DNA of 64,000 nucleotides from Ganoderma boninense. Its lineage: Eukaryota > Basidiomycota > Agaricomycetes > Polyporales > Polyporaceae. The position numbers and the translations under genes are program-made. Positions 44,598-55,548 of this stretch are shown piece after piece. The notes below the pieces were generated by a model. That model did no database searches, was not told the DNA's origin, and saw only the letters and a list, made by a program, of their open reading frames with translations. Within the stretch, counting starts at the first letter, position 1, and every line of letters starts with the position of its first letter. The stretch is from positions 1,337,898-1,401,897 of the forward strand of contig CM035310.1 of assembly GCA_002900995.3 (NCBI GenBank), in the 5' to 3' direction.

Positions 44598-45410
44598 AGG
44601 TACAGGCTCAGCGATGTGGGGTTCGGGAGGAGGAAGGGTAGGACGGGCACTCACTCTTATAAAACCGGCGATCGAATAGTCGCAGGACTGTCAGGGCGTA
44701 GCCGAGGTTGCCCATGGCACTCCGGCTGTATGCGCCGTCAAACGTCCGCTGACGAGCGCGTATCTCCACTGTGCGTCCAGTGCGTGATTAGAAGACGGGG
44801 GGGAGGGCTCTGTTGGAACATCACAAGACCACGCACCGAGCTCGTTTACGTCCTCTGCATAGAACGAGTTGGACCGGTGTCCACTGTCTGAATTGTCAGG
44901 AGACTGCCTCCGATGGTGACAACGCGGCGTGCGTGGCACGTACCCATAGAGCCGATGCTGAGAGTTGGCTAATCGCTCCCGCTCTAGTCCACCGTATTCG
45001 CCCTTCCTCAAGGTTGCCATCGCAGATAATTCTCTAGGCGGGGTAGATAAGGTGTTTCGTGTAGGGATGGCTCGCTGGACGTCGCAGGGAGGGAATGAGG
45101 CGTCGTGGGGGGCGTTACATGCTGGGGTCGTGTGGTCTCCCGGCGCCGGGGCTCCACAATTCGGAGGGAAGAGAGAGAACCAGCAGCTCGGACCGAGAAC
45201 ACACCTTCTGCCTCGCGGACCCAGCGGAGCGCCCGTCAGACACTCGCGCACGTGGCTGCAAAGTTGCGAAGCGCCGACCTCACGAAGTCCAGCGCATTGA
45301 GCAGCCTCAGCTTGTCCGCGACACTTGCTTGTTTTCTGCCTGTTTTCGACTCGTGTTCCACCCTCCTTTCAGGTCAACTTGTGCTGCGACGCCTCGGGGA
45401 GGAAGCAAGA
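44598..45410. other. Divergent intergenic region, small TM gene / OXA1
   Basis: About 810 bp between two divergently transcribed genes. It is expected to hold both promoters. No gene is recognised. Confidence 0.45.
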
Positions 45411-46926
45411 ATGGTGCTGTGTGTTGGATACATGGGGCGTTTGGGTGCGACTGGCCTGCGGTGAGTGACGTATTTTGTCTCATCCAGCCCAGTTTTCTTA
45501 CCCTCTTTGCTAGAGCTTCGCGGCCAGTGCTGAGCACGTCGCAGCTAAGGAGCTTGTCCACTGTCGGTCTCCAGGTAAGTCCATGTTTGTTTAGCCACAT
45601 TGTTCTTGCGGTTTTAGACCCGCGGTGGGTCCCCGACGCGTAAAGAACTCGATGACGCCTCGGTCGCGTTCGCTGAACATTTCTGCTAGCGCTCCAGGTT
45701 CGCCGCGCCTCATAGCGAGCTTCGAAGTCTTCAGTTCCGGTCGGGTCCCCGGTCCTTCTGGAGTTGGGCAAAACCCGCACCCGCACCCGCACCCGCAGCT
45801 GCAGCATCTTCGACTCCCGTCTCCACGCAGGCCGCGGCTGAAGAGCCTGTCCCTGTTCCCGAAGCTGCAACTATAACGGAGTCGCCTGTCCCTACGGAGG
45901 CATCAGCAGCGACCGATGCAGCTTCAGCCGTACCCACACCTGACGTTGCGCTTCCCCCCGAGGCGGTCCCGACAGAGGTTCTCCCCATAGACCCTACGCT
46001 TATACCCGCACTCAACTACGGCGACCTTGCCGCGCTCGGCCTCGCAGGCTGGACTCCCCCAGGCATCTGTCGGTGGACAATGGAGCTCATCAACGTCGGG
46101 GCGGGGCTCCCCTGGATCTGGACCATCGTCGCCACGACGGTGCTCTCCCGCGTCGTCCTCTTCCCCTTCACCGTGAAGTCGATGCGGGGCACGGCCGCGC
46201 TCGCGCCGTACCAGAGCGACATCGCCGCGATCCGCGACGAGATGGCCGCGGCGCAGAAGAAGAAGGACGCGCTCGCGATGCAGCGCGCGGCCCTCAAGCA
46301 GAAGATGATCTATGAGAAGGCGGGCGTGGGCGTCGTCGGCATGGCCATCTCGCCGTTCATCCAGCTGCCGGTGACGCTGGGCATGTTCTTCGGCGTGAAG
46401 TCGCTTTGCGACCTGCCCCTGGAGCAGCTCAAGTGGAGCGGGCTTGCGTGGCTCCCTGACCTGACGGTCGCTGACCCCACGTGGACGCTGCCCATCCTCG
46501 CGACCCTACTCATGAACGTGCAGATCACAGTGCGTCAACTCTTTTTTCCCCCAAGCCTTTCCCTCAGAGCTCACTCATCTCTTTGCGCATGAACAGGTGT
46601 CCACGCGTGATATGGTGGGAACGACACCGCAGATGGGCCACATCATGAACCTCCTCCGCCTCCTCACGACCGCCTCCGTCTTCCTGCTCGCGAACCTCTC
46701 CAACGGCGTGCTCGTGTACCTGCTCACGAGCATGGGCTGCATGACCGCGCAGTCGCTCATCCTCCGCCAGCCCGCCATCCGCCGCATGCTCGGCATCCCG
46801 ATCGTCCCCGAGAACCTGCGCACGCAGATGCCCACGATGCGCGAGTCGGCCGTGTACCTGCGCGAGTGGTGGAACAAGAAGATGGCGGACGCGCGCGCCG
46901 TCGAAAAGGCCTCGCGGAGACGATGA
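45411..46926 (+). CDS. OXA1: Mitochondrial inner-membrane insertase OXA1 (YidC/Oxa1 family)
   Basis: Four exons (45411-45460, 45514-45574, 45735-46529, 46597-46926) join in frame to 411 residues. Oxa1 inserts mitochondrially encoded and some imported proteins into the inner membrane and binds the mitoribosome. The N-terminus is Arg/Ser-rich without acids (G-L-R-A-S-R-P-V-L-S-T-S-Q-L-R-S-L-S), as in a matrix-targeting presequence, then an Ala/Pro-rich linker. The YidC/Oxa1 core runs from about residue 130 with W-T-M-E-L-I-N-V-G-A-G-L-P-W, a charged matrix loop (A-A-A-Q-K-K-K-D-A-L-A-M-Q), P-F-I-Q-L-P-V-T-L-G-M-F-F, and further helices. The last exon completes helices 4-5 and a basic matrix tail. 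The start could be the ATG at 45411 or the second at 45432. The two small first exons are inferred from frame and splice sites. Confidence 0.88.
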
Positions 46927-47926
46927 TTGTAGACGCATGATATAGGTAGAGGGGATTTATTGGCGAAAGTACTGTATATGCTCACGTGTAATACTCGTAG
47001 ATTATCTTAATACCGCATACACCTCTGCTCATATGCATGCATATCATATTTTCGGCACGTTGGAGTTGACTCTGCATGCATATAGTGAAATTTCAACCGA
47101 TCCAGCCTCAGTTCGGATGGAATTTGGGACACGTATCCAGCAGCCGTCACGGTCGCATCTGGTACCTGCCTAAATACTGTCATTGCTCATATCATATTAT
47201 CAAGTCGGTGAGCTGCACAGCAGGCACTCACGGAATGCTATCAATCCCCACGTCTTCAAAATGAGCCTTCTCGCACGGGCGTCCCCCCTCCGAACCAGCA
47301 GCCTCTCGAGCAACCCGCCAGGTGCTCCCTCTGCCGATTTCTACCGGCGTCTGACATCCAGTAAGCCAAGCGTGATTTTGCCTCGCTTGACCGTCCTTCC
47401 GAGCGGCTGACGATCGTGAATCTCCCTCGGTGTAGCGATTGACTGCAGCGCAACGATACGGTGACAAAGTATGCGAGACCGTGGCAGTGCAAGTGTTCGG
47501 AATTGAAATGTTGAAGGGCCAAGTCCAAGCCAAGTCTCTCGGTTTTGCCTTAGACTCAACAGACTCACGGTCCCCCCGCTCACCTCTTTCGCAATATAGC
47601 CGAACGCCGGAGATTCTCAAGATTAAGGTTACCACGGCTGTTGTCGAGATCGATCCCTGCAGAAGGTACTTGCAAGACATCGTGCTGCAAAGTTTCCGCG
47701 TCCGGGGTCTAAATCGGTGCCATTGATACTTCCCGTTTGTTGTCGAGCCAGCGCTATGTTTCAATCAACTTCCAGCACCCGCAGCTCCCAGCCTGGTCAT
47801 TCATTGACGTTGAGATCGCGTCGTCAAGGCGGCGGCTGCGGATCCCGTATTGTTAACCATGACCAGTTCGCTGAGCGGGAGGGCGTCGCTGTAGTGGATA
47901 CAAAGTAAGCACGCGTTCTGCGACTT
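46927..47926. other. Region between OXA1 and the right arm
   Basis: Contains the OXA1 3' UTR. A short frame begins with ATG at 47262 (M-S-L-L-A-R-A-S-P-L-R-T-S-S), presequence-like, but I cannot extend it by splicing. None of this segment is present in the left piece before the gap. Confidence 0.4.
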
Positions 47927-49207
47927 CAGCCCGTGTCATGACGTAACCCCCAGCGCCGCCTTCTCTTGCTCTCGGAGGGTCTTTGTGGACTACCAGCATG
48001 CTCGCATGTGCGTTCGCGAGCGATTTATTTTCCCGATCACTGTACGCCTGCCATGCACCTCCTTCCCTGGTAGATTTATCTTACATGCTTTATTTTCAGG
48101 GTTCCGTCCAGGGTATTCCCATTGCAGGTCCTTAGGTACGAAAATCTATCAACTTTTTCCTTACCCAAGTTCATTCTATTGGCGACAGGCGGTGCGATCT
48201 GCACGTCCCTTTTTCCTGTGATACTCACCCCGCTACTAGGATTGCGGATATCCTTTTTAATCTATACCGCGATTGACGGGGTGCTTCTATTCGCCGCTTG
48301 GTTCGTGATTGCCGAGCGAGGAAGTCGACGCGATGGAAGGACATTGTCTGGTCCGACAAACCCTTCTTCGCCGAGCCCGTGTTCTGAAGTCAGGGTGGTT
48401 GCCTCTTCTTCACTATATTTGGATATTTGTCGCCGTGCCCACATTCGCTGGACAGAAACTCTCTCCGCCTCGGTGAGTATCCTTTGTTGACCTTCTGATG
48501 AGTCGAGCTAATCTGTCCCTAAATATGTCAACTTGCCTTGCTTCCCATCATGACGCTAGACTTCTTGTCCTCCACCGACCGCCGTCGGGTCCATCGCAGA
48601 CCGCGTCGGGCCAGCCACCATGCTCTCGACCGCGATCATGCTCTCCGTACCCGCCCATCTTGTCGTCCGGACGTTTGTTTTCCTGTCTATGACGGTATTG
48701 TAAGGGTGTGGTATTTCTTTCGTCCATTTTATTTCCACTTCATACGCGTCTGTTTCTTTTTATATCTTGTTGTGATGGCATCTGACTGTAGATGGCGTTT
48801 GGAATGTATGTTACGGCTTCCCCTGCGGCAGCTTCTTGTCACTTAGCCCTGCAGTAGCAGCCCAGCTAGACGGCTCTGGCAGGCTACCCGGTCCGTCCAC
48901 GCTGCTGTTGCTGTTCAACCTTCCAGGTATGTGTCAATATTTGACGGTGATGCTTGCCATCCATTTACAACCCTGACTACGTAGGCAAATCGTCTAGCGC
49001 GCCGCGGGCCGCGACTCCGTTCTCCACAACGGGCGGTAACTGAGTCGCGTTTTCAATTCATTCCCAGAGCTTGCAGATTGTCGAGGGACTCGTGCTGTTA
49101 TGTATGTGGTACGCTGTTTTCGTTTAGCCTTCTGACTGTCATTCGATCTGAAGCTCTTGCCCCACAGCACGTTTCAAGCGAGAGCCGAAGGTGTTCTCGG
49201 CCTATTG
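47927..49207 (+). pseudogene. Decayed MFS monocarboxylate-type transporter, right copy
   Basis: Pieces match exons 5-12 of the intact transporter at 28059-30252: G-L-W-T-T-S-M-L-A-C-A near 47980, I-Y-T-A-I-D-G-V-L-L-F-A-A-W-F near 48265, D-K-P-F-F near 48355 in a shifted frame, then F-K-R-E-P-K-V-F-S-A-Y and stop at 49205-49207. The TAG in CCCTGCAGTAGCAGCC near 48850 and several frameshifts kill it. Unlike the left copy it is not cut by a gap: the sequence before 47927 is unrelated, so exons 1-4 are truly absent. ADH-A follows downstream on the same strand. Confidence 0.75.
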
Positions 49208-50350
49208 ACTCAGATGTGGTTATCATCACGCCGCGCAGTCATGCTGTGGGTGAAGGTCCGAGGGCGACTACGCCCCCGTGGTATTCGGCATCATTACGCC
49301 TCTGACGTCGTCCAAGCCCTCATCCCAAACGCGTTGCCAGTTCCTGCGCGCTGGAGAAACGTTTATTTGGCATCATCTTCGGTCTTCACCCGCGCTATTA
49401 CGTTTTGCATGTACGTGCTTTTCCTCATGGCCGCACTATTTTCCAGCACGTTCAAACCTTATAGATAGCTGACTCGACATGTGCAGTTTTGCCGTTACAT
49501 TTGCACCGATCGTACCCGTAGATGGCCGCACAGCATTCAGCATACCAGAGGCTCGCCCACTCCGCTCCACCGGCGCATTCAAGTGTGCGCTTCACGGTGG
49601 CATTATGCCGAGCATCCGAGCCGTGTTCTTGCAGAAGGCCTACAGTGCCGAGCTCAGCTATCGGTGTTCCAGCCGCTCAACGCTCAAGACGGCGTCGGGT
49701 CAACGAGCTTGCGGACGCCTGGATAACTTCTTTAAAGAACGACGCCCTAGACACATGGCGTTCAAGCTAGAAGCACCGTCGTGGAAGTCCGTTTGGAACC
49801 CAGCAGGTAGTCAGGAGGTTTTTTAAAAGGCCGGCTGACTTGGTAGGCCGACAGAACACTATTGTCTGGGGTCGGCGACTCGGAGGTAGCGAAACTCTAA
49901 TAGGATTCGGGACTCCAAAGTACTTCCAAAGTGTGCAGTGCGCTTATCAAGTTTGTCCTCTCTCCTCGCGGTGTCAGAACCCCTCCGCTACATCCGGTGG
50001 AGCGTATTGGTGCAGTTCCCGGCTAACATATGTCCCAGGCTCGGAACATTCGATCGGACAGGATGCTGCAGCGATGAGCAAAGGTTACGTCACCGAGGTG
50101 CTTTCCAATCAACTCGCGCACATCTCTTCCAAGGCCCTGTCTGACAAAGCGAAGAGCAGAGGATATGGATGACAAAGCCGTCGACGCACGGTAGAGGCCT
50201 GACAGCGAACTGGGGGCGGCGGGGCCGGGTGGCCGCACACGCTACTATATAAGCGACGATTTGTTCCCTGGGAGCAGAAAAGACAAACCCACACGCACAT
50301 CCCGTCCCTCCCCATCCCATCTACAAACTACCCCAAAACATACGGCTATC
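49208..50350. other. Intergenic region and promoter of ADH-A (right)
   Basis: About 1.1 kb. A TATATAAG box is at 50246-50253, 98 bp upstream of the start. No gene is recognised in the remainder. Confidence 0.5.
50246..50253 (+). promoter_or_regulatory. TATA box of ADH-A (right)
   Basis: TATATAAG at a typical fungal distance from the ATG, identical in the left arm at 21294-21301. Confidence 0.55.
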
Positions 50351-51711
50351 ATGTCTCTCCCAACAACGACCCGCGAGTACCGTCTCCCGAAGGTGGACGG
50401 GTTCCACAACCTTACCTTGCAAGAAGGGACGATCCCGAAGCTCAAGTCGACAGAGGTTCTCGTGAAGGTCCATGCCGTGTCCCTGCAGGTTGGCATCCCT
50501 CCTAGGTCCAACGCCTCGTTCGTCGCTGACCGCAGATGCATGCCGCCCACATATAGTACCGCGACCTGATCGTCGCCAAAGGCCAGTACCCGCTGGGGCA
50601 GAAGGAGAATCCAGTGCCGGGGTCCGACATGGCGGGTGAGATCATCGCCATCGGCGAGGACGTCAAGGGGTGGCAAGTGGGCGAGCGGGTCTCGCCCAAC
50701 TTCGCAGTCGACCACATCCATGGCGAGGTTACGGCGGAGATCAAAGCGACCGGTTTGGGCGCCCCGATCGATGGAGTCCTGACCGAGTTCAAAGTCCTCC
50801 CGGCGCATGTACGTCGTGCTTCCTTTTTCTACCCACTCCGCTTCGCTCCCGAGTCGCTCGCGCCGCGCCGCGGCCCCGACTCTCCCGGCTACGCCAACGC
50901 TCGCTGACCGCTGATGTCACTTACGGCAGGCTCTCGTACGCATCCCTGAACACCTGAGCTACGAGGAGGCGTCTACGCTCCCGTGCGCAGCGCTCACCGC
51001 CTACAACGCCCTCCTCGGCGGCAAACCGGCCCTGAAGGGTGGAGACATTGTCCTGGTGCAGGGCACTGGGGGTGTGTCGATTTTCGGCCTCCAGCTGGCG
51101 GTCGCATCTGGCGCTACGGTCATCGCGACGTCGTCATCGGACAGGAAGCTCGAGATCGCGAAGAAGCTGGGGGCGAAGCACCTGATCAACTACAAGACGA
51201 CGCCGAACTGGGAGGAGGAAGTGCTCAAGATCACAAATGGCCGGGGGGTAGACCATGTCATTGAGGTCGGCGGTCCGGGCACGATCGTCAAATCGGTGAA
51301 GGCGGCGAGGTACGGGGGCAATGTGTCCCTCATTGGGTTCGTTGCTGGGGTGAGTGAGACGTGTCGCTCAAGCTTCGTTGGATGCCTGAACCTCATTTTT
51401 GTGCTTCATCCAATGCAGGCCGGGGACGTGGACCAGCTCCCTCTGCTCGTCCTAGGCAAGGCGATCAACATGCGCGGCATCCTTATCGGCTCTCGTACAC
51501 AGTCAGTACTTATCAACGGCATCGAGGGTGGCGTACTCACAGCTTATGACTTGGGTGCAGATTCGAAGACATGAACCGCCTGATCGATGCGGTCCAGTTG
51601 AAGCCGGTCGTAGACAAGGTGTTCGACTTCGAGCATGTCCGGGATGCGTACGAGTACCAGGAGAGCCAGCAACATGTTGGGAAGGTCGTGGTCAGGGTAG
51701 CGAAGAGCTGA
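50351..51711 (+). CDS. MDR-family NADP-dependent dehydrogenase (ADH-A), right-arm copy
   Basis: Exons 50351-50488, 50557-50808, 50930-51349, 51419-51501 and 51561-51711 give 347 residues in an intact frame. It is nearly identical to the left copy, with differences such as T-T-P-N-W-E-E for T-T-P-D-W-E-E and V-D-Q for V-G-Q. The NADP-binding loop V-Q-G-T-G-G-V-S is at about 173-180. As in the left copy, the catalytic-zinc cysteine is absent. The upstream neighbour on the same strand is the MFS relic; in the spacer the paralogous ADH-B is next to an intact MFS gene. The substrate is not predictable from sequence alone. Confidence 0.9.
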
Positions 51712-52736
51712 GGAACTCCTGTGGACTTGGAAAGATCAGAATACTTGTATTTATATCTACTGCACTAGCGTTCTCCGATGTTCTTATGGGGTTATCATCG
51801 ATAATGACGGTATAACAGCACATTGTCTCTGCAGGTCTCTGCTGGCTGCGCCATCATCGGGAACAAAAACGATTTGGAGGCTTTTGGAGTCGCGTGCCAG
51901 CAGCAGCATCCGCGTCTAACATTCCACAAGGTCAAAATCCACGTGGCGACCACAGCCGAGGCACGGTGACGTCGTTTTCGACGTCCAAAACAGCCTCATC
52001 CTGTTCCCTTGCCTTGAATGGCCGGGAGAGGACGCCCGCAATGCACTCATCCGATGCCCTGCTACTCTCCGCTTTTTCTCCAACTACCTACCTGCCTCGC
52101 ACCGCCCCTTCCTTGCTGCGTTGCGCGTGCCCCCAGCACTGTCGTCAATGCTACTCCTCCCGAGGAAACCCCCCTAGATTCGCATGGGCCCTAGGCCCTT
52201 GGTATAGCCGACATCGCTCCCTCTCTATGTAGTTACAGATGTATCTAGAGCCTACCATGAGGCACGGCCTCGCAGGGCAATAAACGGAATTTAGAAAGAA
52301 AGAAAGAGCCTCATCAACCTGCAGGCTGCCACGACTGGCAACTTGTCTCCCAAGGCAGACAATAGCTGACGTGACCTTGCGTGGAGGGAGGCAACTGGCA
52401 CTTAAAGCCTCACCAACTATGTACGGATGTTCCAAAAAGGGCTGCAAAACATCTTGAATATCGTCGATGGAAGAGGTGGCACATCGGGGGCTTGTGCAAG
52501 GATTCAGGAACGACTGCTTGAATGTATAATTCAAGAACACATCTAGAAAAGGGGGCGGGGGGAGGGGAAGCATTCGCGCAGGAAGCCCTGGTTGACGGTC
52601 AACCGCACGAGGGAGATGTGCACCGCGCCCCTGCGCGCTTGGGCCGATCTTACAACGTTGTCCTCCCCCCCTTCCCTCGATGGTGCAGAGCAAGAGAGAA
52701 GGACGCTGCTCGCTGGCTCAGTAACGCGGACCCAAA
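51712..52736. other. Intergenic region with the empty sites of both left-arm insertions
   Basis: The LINE empty site (single 13-bp target) is 51998-52010. The TIR-element empty site (single GTCC) is 52728-52731. A 201-bp segment, 52393-52593, is absent from the left arm. No gene is recognised. Confidence 0.6.
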
Positions 52737-53632
52737 TCAAGGGGAGCTGGTGGCGGACAGGCCGTCACTTGTGGGGGCATGTGTGTCGGCGTCGAGAGCG
52801 GCGGAGGAGACAGTGCTGCTGTTCGTCGGGGTGCGCTGTCGGTAGCAGTAGTTGTGCCGCTGTCCGTCGCCGTCGCCGAGTCGCTGCCCATCACGGGGTC
52901 GCTGTCCATGGCAGTCGCAGTCGCGGTGTCTGAGTCCGTGCTTGAGACCAGTGGCCGTCGCAGTGGAATTGGAACTGCCCGCGGAATCGGCGACAGTGAT
53001 GCCGTCCGACACAGAGGCTGAAGAGCTCACGTCTATGGTGGTCGCGGTATCCATGGGAGTGGCTGAGTCGGACGTCTCGGTGGGGTCCGCGACCGATGAT
53101 GATGAGCAGAACCACTACGGTGCGGGCAGTGGATGGGGTGCGAGAGTGCGACCTGGGGGTGGGGTGGTGAGACCAGGAACGGTAGGGCAGACCCTGTGGT
53201 TGGTGGGTGCCGAAGAGTGCCGACTGGGCGTGGTGGTGGGCCCGGTGAATCGGAGTGAGGGACGCTAGGCAGGAAGCCTAGTGGTCCGAGTGGTGAGGAC
53301 GGCCAGATAAGAAGCCGAGGCATGGCCGTGGGATGAGAAGGGAAATCGGAGTGAGGGACGCTTGCAGGGAAGCCGGTGGGAACTGATGAGGACGCCAGAT
53401 AAAGAGCCGTGGACCCATGGGAATGAGAAGGGAAGCCAGGCAGCACGCCAACTCCGACGAGAGCCGGGCTGGAGAAAGCCGTGAACCATCCGGCAGCAGT
53501 CTCCGACGGAAGAAAAGTCCTGAGCGATAGCTAGATATTATGTTTGTCAAGGTGGCACTTCCTAGTGGGAACTACTCGGAACTCACCTCAGGTGAGTGCT
53601 AGGGCGGCAAGAACGAAATGGAGAAGGTACAT
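52737..53632 (-). pseudogene. Ser/Thr/Asp-rich secreted-type protein, frame-broken (right copy)
   Basis: Mirror of 12423-13279. The ATG at 53632 starts the same signal-peptide-like stretch followed by the same in-frame TGA. The Pro/His/Ser repeat tract (about 53230-53480) has different repeat lengths from the left copy, as expected for a minisatellite-like coding repeat. The Thr/Asp/Ser-rich tail ends S-A-T-S-S-P at 52737 but is out of frame with the preceding Ser-rich block. Confidence 0.45.
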
Positions 53633-55548
53633 GATATCGTCGTCAATCTGAAGTTGAGTGAGTCGAAGAGGATGACATTCCGGAAAATCTGCACAAAAGA
53701 GAGTAGACAGGCGAAGCATTGAAGAAAAAAAGCTTATCTGGCGAGGGGTTTTTATAGGAGTGCATGGTGCCGCGTTCAGTAAATTAGTCGATACGCGGCT
53801 CTTCAACATATCTTGCATGCCTGCGGACGTCGCAAGGCGTCTGAGTCGTAGTTACTTACTACCTCCCTCTTCCATCCATCCTGGCAGTGGCATCTTCCGT
53901 TTCTGCCTCCTAGATGTACAGGGTTCTGGGAAACTAGACCTGGAATTGAGTGTATGGCAAAACTCCCTACATCATGATGTTGCACTGCGCTAGGAGATGA
54001 TGCCACTTGAGACACTAGTCTGGGAGTGGGACCGCGAACGACTGCGTCTGGCTGCATATGTTCTAGGACACTGTCGTTTTCCCGATTTATGGTCGTTACG
54101 GGGGCGAATATGGAGGAGGCAATGAAACGAGATCAGGTTCAGGTTGTGGCTCAGCCTGGCCGACGAGGTTGTTGCATGCCGGGATTTACCGATGCGCAAT
54201 GCGCATGCAGTGCCAGCACTCGCACGTTAGCGCCCATCGACGTCCTCCACATTTCAAAACAACATTGCCTTCCTCTTCCCGGATGTTGGGAGACTCGCTG
54301 GTAGGATCTCAATGCGCATCCTACATGAACGCACCGAAAGTATTCTGCAAGGAAAATCTTAAGGTGCAGTGTGTCGTTCCCGAGTTGTTGCTCCATTCCA
54401 TCATTCCTTACTAACCTCTGCTTTTGTTGGAATATGAAACACATCACGACTCATGCACAGTACGGTATCTTGCTTTTGAAACTCATGACAAGATAAAAAA
54501 ACTAATGGGTATGCTGGTGGTACGTACCTCGCTGCGGATATATCCACTAGCCGAGCGCATCAACAACTTTGGTCCACGACTTCACGCAGCATCGCAGTGC
54601 ATCTCCTCGCTTCCGTGCATCAGGGATAAGTACAAGGTTTGAGCGGTCTGGCCGCCAGCCTCTTTGCCTTAGAGGGCGGCTTCCAGGGTGACAGTTGGCT
54701 TCGCTGATTGACAGGGAAGTCCAGTTCGATCTCGCCTCAAGGTTCGTATTACCGCAATGTCATGGAAGAAGTCGATCTCGAAACATACAGTATGTACGCA
54801 GTAACTTCATTGCTCGTAGAAGTTAACACACTCCTACTTCAGCCGCTATGGACTTGGTCCTTTCTTGTATGTCGACCCTACTTGTGGACCGTTCAGCAGA
54901 TATGGTACCAACGACTACAAACTGCAAGATGGCCCTGTAATGGTAAGCATCTGACATTGGCAACACATGCTTACTATTCCTCTCCCTCAGAATTCCGTCA
55001 TATGTACCTCCTTGATCGGTCTTCTGCTGCTGAGAAACATAGCTATGTTGATGACCCAACGGTGATAACGAGAAGGTGAACTTCAGAACGTTTTGGACCT
55101 CCTACTTTTAGTTGCGTAGAGACGGCGACCGTGACCCACCCACAAGTGGGATTCGGATCAGGAGGCCTCAAATGGTCTCTAAATCCGCAGCTTTAGAGGG
55201 TGCATGGATGTGGGACTCCGTGAGAGGCCCGAAACACTAAGCCCGTGACATCCGAAGACTGGGACGCCTCAGCCGGTGTGCGCGTGAAGAGTCGTAAATT
55301 ATATGATCTATCTACTTACTAGCTGTTTGCGGAGTAGGATTGATCAAGTTACATGCATCTAGCATGGCCCCCGAGGTATCTAGAACAAAAGGTAACCCAA
55401 GAAATCATTACCTCCCCCCAGCCCCGCTTCGCACTCCTCTTCCGCCATCTGAATGCTCCCCCCTCCACTTTTCGAGCTCCTTGTACAGGATCATTCGTCA
55501 CAGCATCGTAAAGGCCCCCGCAAAAAAGAGCATACACCATCTGTGATT
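53633..55548. other. Intergenic region, no gene recognised
   Basis: Counterpart of 10480-12422. It contains the TATA-like element of the Ser/Thr-rich gene near 53750 and otherwise only short unsupported frames. Confidence 0.5.

Noticed and set aside
45731..46015. Ala/Gly/Ser-rich minus-strand frame near OXA1
   Set aside because: Antisense of the Ala/Pro/Thr-rich linker of OXA1.
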